Of a DNA stretch of 30,000 bases, positions 9,702 to 21,230 are shown in pieces (positions within the stretch are counted from its first letter, which is position 1; the number at the start of each line of letters is the position of its first letter). The notes below the pieces were generated by a model. It saw only the letters and a program-made list of their open reading frames with translations, was not told where the DNA came from and did no database searches. Source of the stretch: Bigelowiella natans CCMP2755 (lineage: Eukaryota; Cercozoa; Chlorarachniophyceae); contig ADNK01000013.1 of assembly GCA_000320545.1 (NCBI GenBank), forward strand, positions 1 to 30,000, in the 5' to 3' direction. A program made the position numbers and the translations under genes.

Positions 9702-11393
9702 TTATCGTTGAGGCCAAGGCATTAGTGACGAATTGAATAGTGGATGTGAAGCATTGTTTCCTACTTCTCCGTGAAGAAGCACTTCGATAAGATTAAAATC
9801 AAGGGTGAATATAATTGGAAGAAATTCTGTCGCTAACAGGACAAGCACCTGAAATCACAAACAAAAAATCGCATCCAAAAAGCTAAATTCGGCGAAAGTT
9901 ATGTGAACTGAAATTACTACCATAACCATAGAGTACGCCACGGGCGACAATTGCTCGATTCTCGCAACTCCCGCTAAGTTGAATTGAACAACATGAGTCA
10001 TACCACAGCTAACAACGAAATAACAATTTCAGCCGTCCTACCTAACAATACAGTTCCCCTCAGAAGCCTTCCAGTACTCCATAATGTGACAATACAATGC
10101 ATCTAAGTATTTGATAGAATCAATAGGATGAGCGTGAGAGTCGAAAATTCAATTTCTCTAACTGACCCAAGCGACTGTCTTCGCTGCAAATTCAGACGTG
10201 AAAGCGAATCCCGCCAATCGGAATGAATAATATATCCATACCGCTCTAATACACGCAACAGAAGAACAAATTCAATGATAATTTTTTTTTAAAAGATCAC
10301 GAGATTAGCTCACGGACATATGAAAAGCTGGGAGTGCAAAATTAGCTGCAGATTCAGCAATCACCAAAACCTAATTTAGCAGAAAATTGATTATCCTCCG
10401 CCAATAACATTTATATACGGGTTCTTCAATATCGTCGTTCTAAATACACATACCCGAAAATAGAATGATCTGCTGGTCCCAAGCCCCCTGTGATAACGGT
10501 GTAAGCTTCAGATCGAGTGGAAATCATTGCCGAAAGTTTTGAAATAAAGAGCATTGTGTAAGATTCTACTAGAATGTAAACTATCTTGGCTTTTCGACAT
10601 TGAAAACGGTACCAACAATGATGATGCGAAGTTCGAAAGACAAAATGTGAAAAGCAAAACGCTAGAAAGTCAACTTATCGTACGAGGGCCACACCTTGCC
10701 AAGAATATTATGTAGAAAACCAATAAAGCAGTGTAGCACGCCATGTGAGATATCATGAATACTCGTTGCCTGTTGAACGAACATATATGAGCATATCTGC
10801 GATTTAGGATTTTTATACTGATTTGACTATTGTTGGGCAGCAAGAACATCTACTACCAAGATTTGTGAAACGATTGTTTCGTCGCGAAGACAAACTGTTG
10901 CCTTGAAAATATTAATATTTCCAGCCTGATACACGAATTGGGTAACACATCATCGCTCAAGATTTTTGCCAGTTAATTTTAAAATTGGACGTGTTTTAAT
11001 GTGCCTCGCTTTTACATGAAGATGAAACTTGTCATTACCAATGAAACAACAGCAATATGTAAGCAGAAAGAAATATGAATTCTGGTAGACTGAGTAGTAT
11101 TGCCGTCAAGTTTTCCCTGAAGTTACAAACAAAAAATCTATTGGTCAAAATGCATCGTATCAAATTGTTACATCGTAAGTAATCGACACCTACCAATTCT
11201 TCTGCTTTGTGACCAAAATCCAACAGAAGATACTCCACGTCAAAGTTCGAACTAATTGAAAGATAAGAGATTACTTGCAGCAAGTTATATTGGCGTATGT
11301 TCTCATTAATCACCTGAAAGGTGAACCACTAACCCCAGATATAAAATCCATTGAGTGTGCCACCGATGTACATACTGAACATTGTGAGCCAGC

Positions 11394-11480
<87 letters not shown>

Positions 11481-12326
11481 GAGAGAAAGGAGAGCGAAAA
11501 GAGAGAACCATCGTGTTGATAAAGTGATAGTGTCAACTTAAAGTGACAAACCCTGGTCAATCGAATAAGCAACTGCGAAGCACTAATGAGGGTTCCGAAG
11601 TATGCCTAACGCAAAAATAGTAGCAGCAAAGGATCAGGTTATCGCAGACAATCTGTAATCGTTATTCATTGAGGAGTAAATCAGGTTACAATGACAGTTC
11701 TCTACGAGTCTGCTCTCTGACCACTCTTCCCCCCCCTCTTATCACTACATCACTCTCTGTACTCTAAAAGTTGATAGATGAAATTTAATTGAATAAGCCC
11801 TTCAATGTTACCACTGCCAGCACAAATGTAACGCTCCCGAAATGCCCCAGATTGTGCTCATCTCCAACTAGTGGAAAAGGGAAATTAGGACGCAGAAGGA
11901 TTAGGTGGGAAATCGAAACACCAGGACCTATTGCTAAGACATCGTAGGAACGAATCGCCATGTTGTAGGCTCGAGAAAGCCAAACACCACTTAAGTTCAG
12001 AGGGAGGCCTTGTATCGACGCAGATAGAGAGGAACGCCCGTTCGAGCCTCCACAACGGGAAGGAATTTCGGTTTTAACTCTAGCAAAATGATTGACATTT
12101 TGGTTCAACGACAAAGCACGAGGAGAATTTCATGAAAAAAATTGCTCCGCCATCTATTTTGAATTTTCTTAGCTAAAAACGGCAGTCGTTGAATGGGTAA
12201 TCCCCTCGAGTACCTCATGTATGAGACTACTTTTATATCACATGACTGTTGAGTAGTGCCTCAATATGGTGAAGGAAGTGAAGGAAGTACCTGCTCCGAC
12301 TTGAAAGCGCCCATCAAAGGAGGCAT
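9702..12326 (-). CDS. TOM1/THH1-like multi-pass membrane protein; 5' exons uncertain
   Basis: Seven exons join in phase: 11313-11039, 10925-10857, 10769-10684, 10568-10454, 10245-10163, 10041-10004 and 9848-9702, giving 270 residues to a TAA. The first reads NNLIRCIL, then LTAILLSLPEFIFLSAYILL and LFHW, continuing into LEILIFSR in the next. This resembles the TOM1/TOM3/THH1 block VNGVRAI..LT.AI.DLP.L.FFS.Y.LL.LFWAEI....R, quoted from memory. Further helices follow: MACYTALLVFYIIFLA, AVWIYYSFRLAGFAF and IVISLLAVVLVLLATEF, the last matching the family's closing helix (LLVEILPS..). In plants these are 7-TM proteins of the vacuolar and plasma membrane. The donor of exon 10769-10684 and the acceptor of the next exon are choices among alternatives. 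Upstream, a small ATG exon (12326-12291) and a (CT)n-preceded acceptor region are plausible but not joined. Confidence 0.6.
11397..11474. repeat. (GA)n microsatellite, reads (CT)n on the coding strand of the TOM1-like gene
   Basis: Nearly 80 bp of uninterrupted GA. On the minus strand it is a long pyrimidine tract lying 84-161 nt upstream of the start of exon 11313, inside the probable intron. Confidence 0.95.
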
Positions 12327-12509
12327 GGGACTTTGAATCGAGAATTTAGATAAATGCTGAAAGGCCAGCGTGTGATCGGTACCGAACAAAGAAGATGACG
12401 AAGTCAAACTAAAGTGTTTTTACTTTCAGTGAAAGGCGAAAGGGGGACAATATTGACAACAGGCGGATGCCTGAGGAGGAAGATTAAAATCAAGTAGAAA
12501 TTTCACTGA
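12327..12509. promoter_or_regulatory. Short head-to-head region between TOM1-like and Tudor genes
   Basis: If the ATG at 12326 (-) is the start of the TOM1-like gene, only 183 bp separate it from ATG 12510 (+). A TGA stands directly before ATG 12510 in frame. No specific elements were recognised. Confidence 0.4.
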
Positions 12510-15069
12510 ATGATCTTTATTGGTTGCAGCGACAAAGATTCATGTTTAAATAGGTTTGACAGTGGAGACAAGAAAATGGTGGAGAAAGACTCGATCGAGC
12601 TGATTGAACCTCGAAAGGACATGGCAGCAATTGAAGCAAGATTCGAGGAACTTAGAAATCGCAAAGTGCTAGTTTACTGGGTATTCCATTGAATTTTAGC
12701 CTGGTTGTTTCATTTTTATGCACGGAACAAATTATTCCTCTCCTGATCGTTCGAATCCCCCTTCACTACATGCTTTTTAGGCTGGCGACGAAGCATGGTA
12801 TCCGGCGAAGGTCGTTGAGCTCCTCTCTCAAAGTGGCGAATTCAAAATCGTTTACGACGACGGAGAGGATACACTGCATACTTACCTCGATTTTTCGGAT
12901 TATGAAATGGAGCCGAATGGAGTGGCATTAGTTTGGAAGCCCGAGAGACTGGAGAAAGAGCAGCAAGGGCAACATGAGCACATGAAAAATGATCAGGTAA
13001 CACCCATAGGTACAACCTTCGGGTCGATATTATAATTGCGATTGCGATATCTATAATTTTCAGGACAAGATGGACGTAGACGAGAGTGAGGATTCTGATG
13101 ACATCCCCATTGGGAAGATGCGATCATCTTCAAAAGCATTGCACAAAATGAGCAGTCGCAGCAATAGAATAAGCAGGAAGGAGAATATTGCTGGCAAAGA
13201 GGACAAACTGGTGGAAGCCACAAATCTAATTTAAAATGTGATGCATTTTTGTGAACTACAGTATTTCATTGGAACAAATGGTATAGCATTGAAATCACAC
13301 TAAAATCCAGGGCGGTGTCATGACTAAGCGAGACCGGAATACGGGCGTTCATCCGAAAGGGGGGAGATTTCGTAAAAACTATGATTCTTCGTCGTCTGTG
13401 TTGCTATCTTCAACCTCAAAGTTGAAAGCACAGCATGTCGTTAGCGGTGACGTAGACTCTAACGATGTCGACCAGCATCCGAAGCAGCTGAACAAAGAGG
13501 TAGATTCGTTGACTAAAATGCGGGAAGTGTATCACACAAAATAGAATAACAGGAGTACATATAAAGTAATAAATTTTGTCAATGATGCAGCTATAGGTGC
13601 TGTAGTGGCACAATTATTTCCACATTTTTCACAATCTCCCAGGCATTTGACATTTGGTCTATCTTCTATGTTGTCACAGAAAATTTTTAGTAACGACAAC
13701 GATGAAGATCTGAGTGACGATAACATCATTGACTTGACAAAAGATGAAGATAGTGACGATGTAGATTGCATTGCTAGTAATGATGAAGAAGAAGAGCCTA
13801 GCAGTCCAGAGCCGTCTCCTACCCCACCTTTAATCTCCCGTGAACAACTGAAAAAAGGGGTAACACATTGGGATCTGTATATGCTGAAATGTATGTGTGT
13901 ACTCTATATGTGTATATGTATGTGTATATGTGCGTACATGTGTATCTGTCATGCATGTATCTGTAGAAAGATGCATGTTTGTGTTAACTAATGTAATGTG
14001 TGATGAATTTTCAGACTAAGGTCGAAATTTGGTGGCATGGTGACAGACGTTGGTAGGTGACAAATATTGCAGTATCACATTCACAATACATTCGTAAGAA
14101 GTACGTACGATCTCGATGTGGTAGTCCAGAGTTTCATCTGATGTTCAAAAATCAGCGTGTCAGTGTTGCGTGTATTTCACGAAAGGTATGAAGGGGAAAT
14201 CATGCATAGCCCACACAAGGAGGAGGAGGAGGTAGAAGCATGAAAGCCAATGAAGATGAATTTTTGGGTTCGAATTTGTCGGATCTGACGGTGGTTGTGC
14301 GACATTGTTGTCGCAACACAGATCGTAGTGCACTACAAAGATGGATACATCGAGCGGGAAAGCATGCGAGACAGGAGGTGAGTGATTGATCGAAAACGTT
14401 GATTTTGATCACTGATTGTTCTCACCAATGCATTTCAGAGGTCGAATATGCATGCGACTGATGCCGAAGGAGAAGAGCATCGCAGTCAACCAAAAAAAGG
14501 ACAAGACAGAGGAGAAGATGGATGCACCCAAGAACATGATTGCAATCCACACAGAAACGTTCAAGCAGAAGGGGATCACTGTTGACCAAAAAAAGGACAA
14601 GCCAGAGGAGAAGATGGATGCATCCAAGGAGACAATCACAAATCACGCAGAAACGTTCAAGAAGAAGAACGCTGCGACTGGGGTGCAAAAAGGAAAAATG
14701 AGAATGGGGAAATTCAACGATGCTTCGAAACAAACAAAAATTCCAAGAAAAAGATTGAAAATCCCAAAAAAGGCTGGTGCAATGAAAAAAATGAGAACAA
14801 TCACTTCAAAACGCAACGTTTCAGACAAAGCCCAAGCGAGTCATGTCCGGAGTTTCTCGAATGGAAAGTCTCCAAAATCACAACCAATGAATTTCAAACG
14901 ATCCAGCAGTGGAAGGAACTTTGCAAAGTGCAGCAATTTGGAAACCAGAAAAAAAGTGAAATCAAGGTTCAGAATTCGGAGCAAAGCGCTGGCACCCTGG
15001 GTTGCGGTGAAGCTGCCAGAAAATCCTTTTGCTCCCCCAATGGATCCTCGTCCGTGGAGGCTGAAGTGA
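12510..15069 (+). CDS. Double Tudor-like chromatin protein with SUMO-interacting motif and basic repeat tail, 9 exons, 557 aa
   Basis: Exons are 12510-12680, 12781-12996, 13064-13210, 13311-13499, 13680-13859, 14015-14052, 14186-14231, 14322-14377 and 14439-15069, all in phase. A first Tudor-like fold (about residues 52-100) reads KVLVYWAGDEAWYPAKVVEL and FKIVYDDGEDTLHTYLD. A second (about 302-348), split over three small exons, reads TKVEIWWHGDRRWYEGEI and IVVHYKDGYIERESM. Such Tudor/Agenet folds read methylated Lys or Arg on histones or partners. Between them lies an acidic region with DDNIIDLTKDEDSDD, a textbook SUMO-interacting motif. The last 200 residues are Lys/Arg-rich and probably contact nucleic acid; they contain a repeated unit with the core QKKDK(T/P)EEKMDA. 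The resemblance to plant PDS5 or MSH6 Tudor segments is only in the fold. The intron-3 donor (GTGGAA) and the 180-nt intron before 13680 are the weakest joins. Confidence 0.78.
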
Positions 15070-16600
15070 TGCAAAAACGGAGCATTTGTGCACTGGCAAT
15101 GCATTGTGTGCTTCACACGATCGAAGTTTCGTCATGTCAGAAACAGGCCAAATTGAAATGAACAGACTCATTGATTGTCCCTGACCAGAGACTGGAGATG
15201 CTGGCATGCATGAAGTGCGCACTGCCAGACTGTTGCCTTCACTGGAGTGTTTTGTTGTGCATCATCACTCTGCCCATGCACACACGCAGAGACTGCTAGA
15301 CTGGCACACGTGAGCAGCATCAATGCCAGAACATGGCCTCCATCGTCATGAAAACACCTCCAGACCTCCATGCGATGCACATTCTGGTGTTTGCTGCAGT
15401 CTGGCAGTGCTGAATGAGTGGTCCAGCTGTCAGCCAGTCTGCAGTGTCTGACAAGCTGGCAAGTGCGATGCTGCACCATCCAGCCATGCCAGCATGCGCA
15501 TGGTGCGAAGGTTCAAAAATTGAACTCAATGATGGCACTGCTCTGGTGCTGTGAGAACGCAGCTTCATGGGCGCACGTGCAATGCTGGAATGCGTGTGCA
15601 GTCGCTGCGAGCCGCACCTGACTGCACGACGCACTTTGCACGCCTCTGCTGCACACACAACAAAGCAAGCACATCTGGGCCTCACGTGCAGCGCTTGAAG
15701 ATGCTCAGCAAAGTTTGAAATCATCATTGCACTTGATCGTCATCAAGCATCATGGCAAGCTAGCAAGTCTCCATGCACGCACAGACACGACTGTGCAATC
15801 CATGCAACAGACACAACAAAGTGTGCAATTCATCATTCTGGCACAGGCCATCAGTGCATGCCAGCATGCTGTGTCCGGCAGTTTGTGTGGCTGATCGTCC
15901 TGAACATTTTCAGTGAGAATTGAAGCAACGTGCATGACAGGGTGTAGTTGCTGTGCTTCACCATGATCAAGTGCATGGAGCAGGTGAGCACCAATTTGTT
16001 GATGCACGTCGTTTTTTGTCGGTGATTTGCAACGACTGGTAGACTGAGGGCACGCCTGCACGCGCGTAGAAGCTGTTTAGCTTCTGACGGGTCACATTAG
16101 ATCATCATGACGCTCGCGTGTACTTTCCTACACCAAAAATCTGCCTCTAACCCTACATTCTTGCAACGCCAGATAGATTCAACACGGTCACAAAAATGAC
16201 TGCTGGTCCCATGATGAAAACTACGAAGAATATCAACGAGGTCGGAATCTCGAAAGATATGCACTTGCAGTTCGTTCCTCGCTCCTAATGGTTTATTTAT
16301 TTAAAATATGACAATGAATAGAATCCCGTTTTTCAAATTTCCTAAGCTTTCTTACAAGAATTTGGTAGCCGGTGCAAATGATGCCATTATTTAGTTCTGA
16401 GCTCCGAATCAAGATATTTTGCTGTTTAATCATGGTTAGACATCATGAATATGTAGCTCAAGTGACGTATATGACATATGGTTGATGTCGGTTTCGCGAT
16501 ATTGTCTGATCATACTTCATTGGGGGGTTTGTGATGATGGACACGCGAGTGCAACTGCGCAACAGATGTTCGTACTTTTATTCGGCGGAGTATGCTTTCG
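15070..16600. other. 1.5-kb tail-to-tail spacer with a TGCA/CCAG-rich island
   Basis: From about 15070 to 16080 the DNA is very rich in TGCA, CATG, CTGG/CCAG and GTGCAC words. Six-frame reading gives only Cys/His/Gln-rich frames with no exon structure. After 16080 the texture returns to normal, but no gene was recognised up to the stop at 16601. Confidence 0.6.
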
Positions 16601-17679
16601 TTACTTCCACAGTCCGGGAATGGCAGACTAATTTTGCAGCACATTTTATTATCCGCAAGTTACTATTGTCATTTAAGACCACATTTCTTACCATGAAAGA
16701 GGAATACTCAAGAGCAGCGACATTGGAACCCACGCGGGGCATGCTGCTGCAGAGCCACAGGTAGCTTCCAACGTACAAACAGCAACACCTCGTTGAACCA
16801 CTTGCAATTTCACCTTCGGGTAGACAGTATTCAGCATATATTATTTAGCTGCAAAAGATGCAAAGGATTTTCAAGAATTATGATGACCGTGTGGAGATAT
16901 TGTAAAACAGCGCTGAATCGACCTGCAGTGATTTCTTTTACGTCTAGCAAGACGAGGGTGAGATGACGATTCCAACAACACAAAGTAGACCTTCATAATA
17001 TGATTGTACCTGAAGTGTATATTGTGAATCCCATCGACTTCAGCATGCCCGGCAGCATGTTCATTAGGAATACGTGATCACAACTAAAGCGCCTACGGCA
17101 GAGGTAAAATCCAGCGTCAATGAACACACAGAACTTGGCCGTGTGACGATTATAATACCAAATCATCTTCGACCGGTGAAACTCTCGTATTCCTAATAGC
17201 AACACAATTCGATTAATCTTTTGAAGGGAAGGTGTTCTTGCTCCTGCAAACCTGGAATCCATTGAGCGGGTTGCCACCGTGCAAGTCCTCTCCCCTGCCA
17301 TTTCGAAATGTAGAACACCATCACTACTTGTGAATACCGTCAATCGAGAGGATTTTCGACGCCTTTCCAAGGAAACACAGAAAGCGAGTGCGTCCTTGGC
17401 CGCTCTGGTCGCTCCTGACCAACAATCGCAAAGAGATGGGGGAGGAGACAGTTCGACGTCGATCAGTTCTATCCTCATTTCCGAGGAAAATCGGAATGGT
17501 TTTCTTGTCGCAGGTCGAAAATCCAATATGTTTCACAGTAATAGTTGATCGATCTGCACACTTTTCTAGGAGAGAAAGGACCTGTACGACGAACTCTTTC
17601 TCAGCAAAGACACACGCACACACACACACGCACACACGGAGAGAGAGAGAGAGAGAGAGGGGAGCACATCCGTGGCCAT
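16601..17679 (-). CDS. Unrecognised small protein, 9 exons, 157 aa
   Basis: Exons are 17679-17668, 17599-17458, 17326-17252, 17192-17159, 17092-17010, 16943-16923, 16813-16789, 16746-16692 and 16627-16601. The summed length is a multiple of three and every join keeps the frame. Introns are 68, 131, 59, 66, 66, 109, 42 and 64 nt. The product begins MATDKEFVVQVLSLLEKCAD, continues through LVMVFYISKWQGRGLARW, FHRSKMIWRFSCDHV and MLPGMLKSMGFTIYTSDV, and ends with SFMSAIPGLWK. It has no transmembrane helix or signal that I can call, and no known family was recognised. The 16814 acceptor (CCCGAAG) and the 42-nt intron are weak. An alternative is a stop soon after 16849 (acceptor CTTTTGCAG), giving a shorter protein. 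The first intron is almost wholly (CT)n(GT)n. The start lies 75 bp from the divergent AKR start. Confidence 0.55.
17613..17660. repeat. (CA)n and (GA)n microsatellites in intron 1 of the small minus-strand gene
   Basis: A CA-rich run with CG interruptions is followed by a pure GA run. On the coding strand they read as pyrimidine and GT tracts that fill the 68-nt intron 17667-17600. Confidence 0.9.
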
Positions 17680-17754
17680 GATTCTCTTCATGGCAGTCCT
17701 CGTCCATGCTCAACTTGAAGAAGGTTCGAATGTTAACATCTTGACATGTGAACG
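17680..17754. promoter_or_regulatory. 75-bp divergent promoter between the small gene and the AKR gene
   Basis: Both predicted ATGs (17679 minus, 17755 plus) face away from this interval, so it must hold at least the core of two promoters or both 5' UTRs. No TATA box is seen. Confidence 0.45.
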
Positions 17755-18970
17755 ATGCTATTGCTGCTGCCCATACGTCTGCCTGAAATTGCTCGGAAGA
17801 CAGAAGGTGTTCATTGTAAGTTGCACGTGTCAGTAGTGGTTCCAACAGCGAGGCTAGCCAATGGTCTGCAATATCCTCTTCTGGGGCTCGGATGTGCCAG
17901 GTATCGCAGATAATATGAAACCATGCTAATTATTTCTACAGGTTGATGATATGATGGTTAGATATCTCACCATACATCACAACGGGAGAGGCACTAAAAA
18001 CCTGGTTGTTATTGACTTTGTGTGTGCTGACTTGTACTTGTGTGCGATGTGCACCACCTCCATCCTTTCGTCGAAGTGGTGTCCGTGGAAAGCATGTCTC
18101 GAAGGCTCTTCAGTTAGGGTATCGATTGCTGGACACGGCCCAGGCGTTCCGATGGGGCTACACTGAGGATGAGGTCATGACGGTATATTAGAACAAGGAA
18201 CAAGAGCGAGAAGTAGTAGTAGTAGTAGTAGTAGTCGTCGTCGTCGTTGTTATTCTTCTTCTTGTTGTTGTTGTAGCTCATTGAGCGCCATGCACAACCA
18301 ATATATCTAAAAAGTGAGCGTACGAACACACAAATGCACAACGGAGGATGGAAAGGGGGTGCTTGGAGGTACAAAAGAGATTTAAGGGAGAAAGAGAACC
18401 CCTTGGCGGCGCTCCCACATCTCCAACGAAAGCATATTAGGAATACTGCAGCTTGAAATTTGCGTCGTAATCATCGCAGGTCGGATTGGCTGTGAAGGAA
18501 TCCAGGGTGCCGCGCTCTAAGATTTGGATACAAACAAAGCTCGATCCGCAGTTTTTAGGGACATCAAACACCAACGAAGCCATTCACATGTCCATGAAAA
18601 ACCTCCAGGTTCTACCAACTGTTTTCTTCAAGAGTAGGATGATGAAAGGAAAAAGAAATCGTGTTTTCTGCTTTTGCTGCAGCTTGTGCATGTACCATGA
18701 CCGTTTGCTGTTATGTTGCTTTTATGCGTTCTCTTTTATTTTAGGTGGATTATATTGACTCTATGATAATCCACTTCCCTGTGTGCCACAATTGCCCACA
18801 GGTAATATTCGTATCAAATGCAACTCACGAACACTGCACGTATTATTACAGCTTGCTATGCACTCCTGATTAATGTCCCTAACCGTCTCTCTCTCTCTCT
18901 CTCTCTCTCCCCCCCCCCCCCTCTATCTCCCTTTTTCTCAGAAGGTTCAGGGCACATGGGAGGTACCTAA

Positions 18971-19012
<42 letters not shown>

Positions 19013-19037
19013 ATGTAGTGAGATAGAGACGGAGAGG

Positions 19038-19074
<37 letters not shown>

Positions 19075-21193
19075 TGAACGCTACATGCCAGACAAATCTA
19101 AGGGTGCTCTTTGAAAGGACCATCCTCAACATTACCATAATTTATTATGAAATAATCAGGATTCATGGCGTGTTTTGGAAGAATTTTACAGCAAAGGAAT
19201 CATCAAGGCGATCGGGGTAGTAGTGGAGATAGATCATACCATAAAGAGGGAATAATAAGACCCTCCTCTTCTTCCCAGGGCTGGCACACAGCTCCTCTAC
19301 ATCCATCCTGCGATATATGTCCTTCAGCTTTTCGTCTTCTATCGCAGAGAAAACCATCTGTGTTTTGATGAAAATGATCTCTCAATTTGGATTTTTTTTG
19401 TTTATCTTGCGGTTGCTAGCTATAACCACGTTGTGGTGTGGCTTGACGATGCTCACACGTCCGTCCACTCATGCGTCAGGTTTCCAATTTTGACCTTCCA
19501 CTCCTTCAGAGGCTGTATAAAATGGTAGGTGATTCACATAGTCACCTAGGAAAGAAGTCAGATGGATATATACCGGGCACATCATTCTCTGGTTCAGCGA
19601 TGATCCTCGTCGCGAATGATGTGGCACTAGAAAGAATTACATCGATCTTTTTTCTTAAAAGCACTAGCGAGTATATCGACCTTTATTTCTCAGGCACTAG
19701 CGCCACCACCATACACAATATTTATCACCGAAATCATCATGTCCCAGCATCAACATCCACCATCATCGTCGTCTCCTTCAAACTCAATGAATGCTGTACC
19801 CATTACATACATGGATCAAAGTGACATGTGGGATTTGCCGGAAAAGGAAAACACATTAATTGAATTATAGCCCTTGATTGAAGCGCAACATGCATGCTAC
19901 GTTGTTACTCGCCCTTAGAGCAGGAAAACATTCATTGTGTGTGTGTAATCTCTCAGGCGAGTATAAAGCCCATGATCCTGCAAAACTGGATGGATCCTTT
20001 CCATCAGGTTGGATGGGGAACGGGAAGATTAAAAAAGATGTCTCTGATTGGTTTTGTGCTGCTGCCGTCTTAAAAAAAGAATCATGTTATTTTTATCGTC
20101 ACCGACGACATCGTTGTAAGCGCTCATATGCTGTCGTTCATTGTATTCAAGGATACAGAAATCCGTCGTTGGTGCAAGGAGCACCAACTAATTTATCAGG
20201 TCGTCGTTTCCTTCATTTTCGTTTTTTATCTTAATAAGACGACCTGCACACTGCATTCTGCGTGTATTCATCCTTTCCTTGAATGGTTCGGTTTGTGTTG
20301 TAGCAGGGAGAGCTGTAGCTGTGGCTAAGATACTAGCAGCTAATATTCCTTTCTTTCTTCTGTGCAGGCATACAGTCAGTTCGGTACCCAATGGCGACAT
20401 ATGGTGAGGGCAGTTAACCCAATTCTATATATAGTTCTTCGTGTTTTCTTTTCCAAATAGTATAATAAAAGAGTCAGCCAAATTTCCACAACGACAGAGA
20501 GACGGAATAGATCAGCTACCGGTGCTCACCAACCCAGTTCTTGCCAGAATTGCAGCGAAGCGCGGCGTCTCCGCCTTCCAAAGTAATTCATATGAAGGAG
20601 TTATCTATTGACTACATAATCGCATGACACATGTGGCAAATAGTGTTTACTTTCGTATCATTATCGTCACTTTGTTATTCTTCTGATAATGTCTTTGATT
20701 TGACTGTTAGTCGTGGTTAGATGGGCCATCGAAGATGGGGTTGGGGTGATACCTGCTTCGACAAAAGCCCACCACCAGCAAGTAAGAGGCGATTAGGCAC
20801 TCATTTAAGAGCAATAGTGAGAGGGGGCAAAACATCTGAGTTCAGTCTCACACATTTTCTTCTATAAAATAAATCTCAAATCCAAAGGACGATATTGAAT
20901 ATGCGCTTTCCGTTAATCTATCAGTCGAATTTAGACGCTTTATCATTGAGATTGAGTGAAGAAGATATGGCGGAAATCAGAACTCTGAATGGGTATCAAG
21001 AGGATTTTTAGTTTGGAGAGGGATACTTATTGTTCTTCTCGTACGGCTGAGATATTGCGCATGTATGCATACAGACAAAAACGTAACCATAATCACTTAA
21101 ACACAATGCACGTAAAAAGCACGGACAAACGTCTACAGACTTACATATTTATAATATATATTTTATTATTATATACAAATATTCATTATACTT

Positions 21194-21230
<37 letters not shown>

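Noticed and set aside
9937-9973. Extra exon in the TOM1-like gene
   Set aside because: No donor gives the phase needed by the neighbouring exons. A direct join 10004 to 9848 is in phase and makes one continuous helix.
11397-11474. CRISPR-like regular repeat
   Set aside because: It is a dinucleotide microsatellite with no spacers; none of the repeats in the window has a repeat-spacer layout.
12744-12760. tRNA-like B-box (GTTCGAATCCC)
   Set aside because: It lies in an intron of the Tudor gene. No matching A-box, acceptor stem or anticodon arm could be folded around it.
15168-16061. Minus-strand frames of about 100-135 codons
   Set aside because: They are Cys/His/Gln-rich products of the TGCA-rich texture and overlap each other in several frames.
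17230-17548. Plus-strand frame opposite the small minus-strand gene
   Set aside because: It supports only one in-phase join, whereas the minus-strand model supports eight with introns of normal size.
17680-17900. Minus-strand frame upstream of the small gene (..QADVWAAAIASFTCQ..)
   Set aside because: It is antisense to AKR exon 1, which has a strong match (LANGLQYPLLGLGCA) and a clear ATG.
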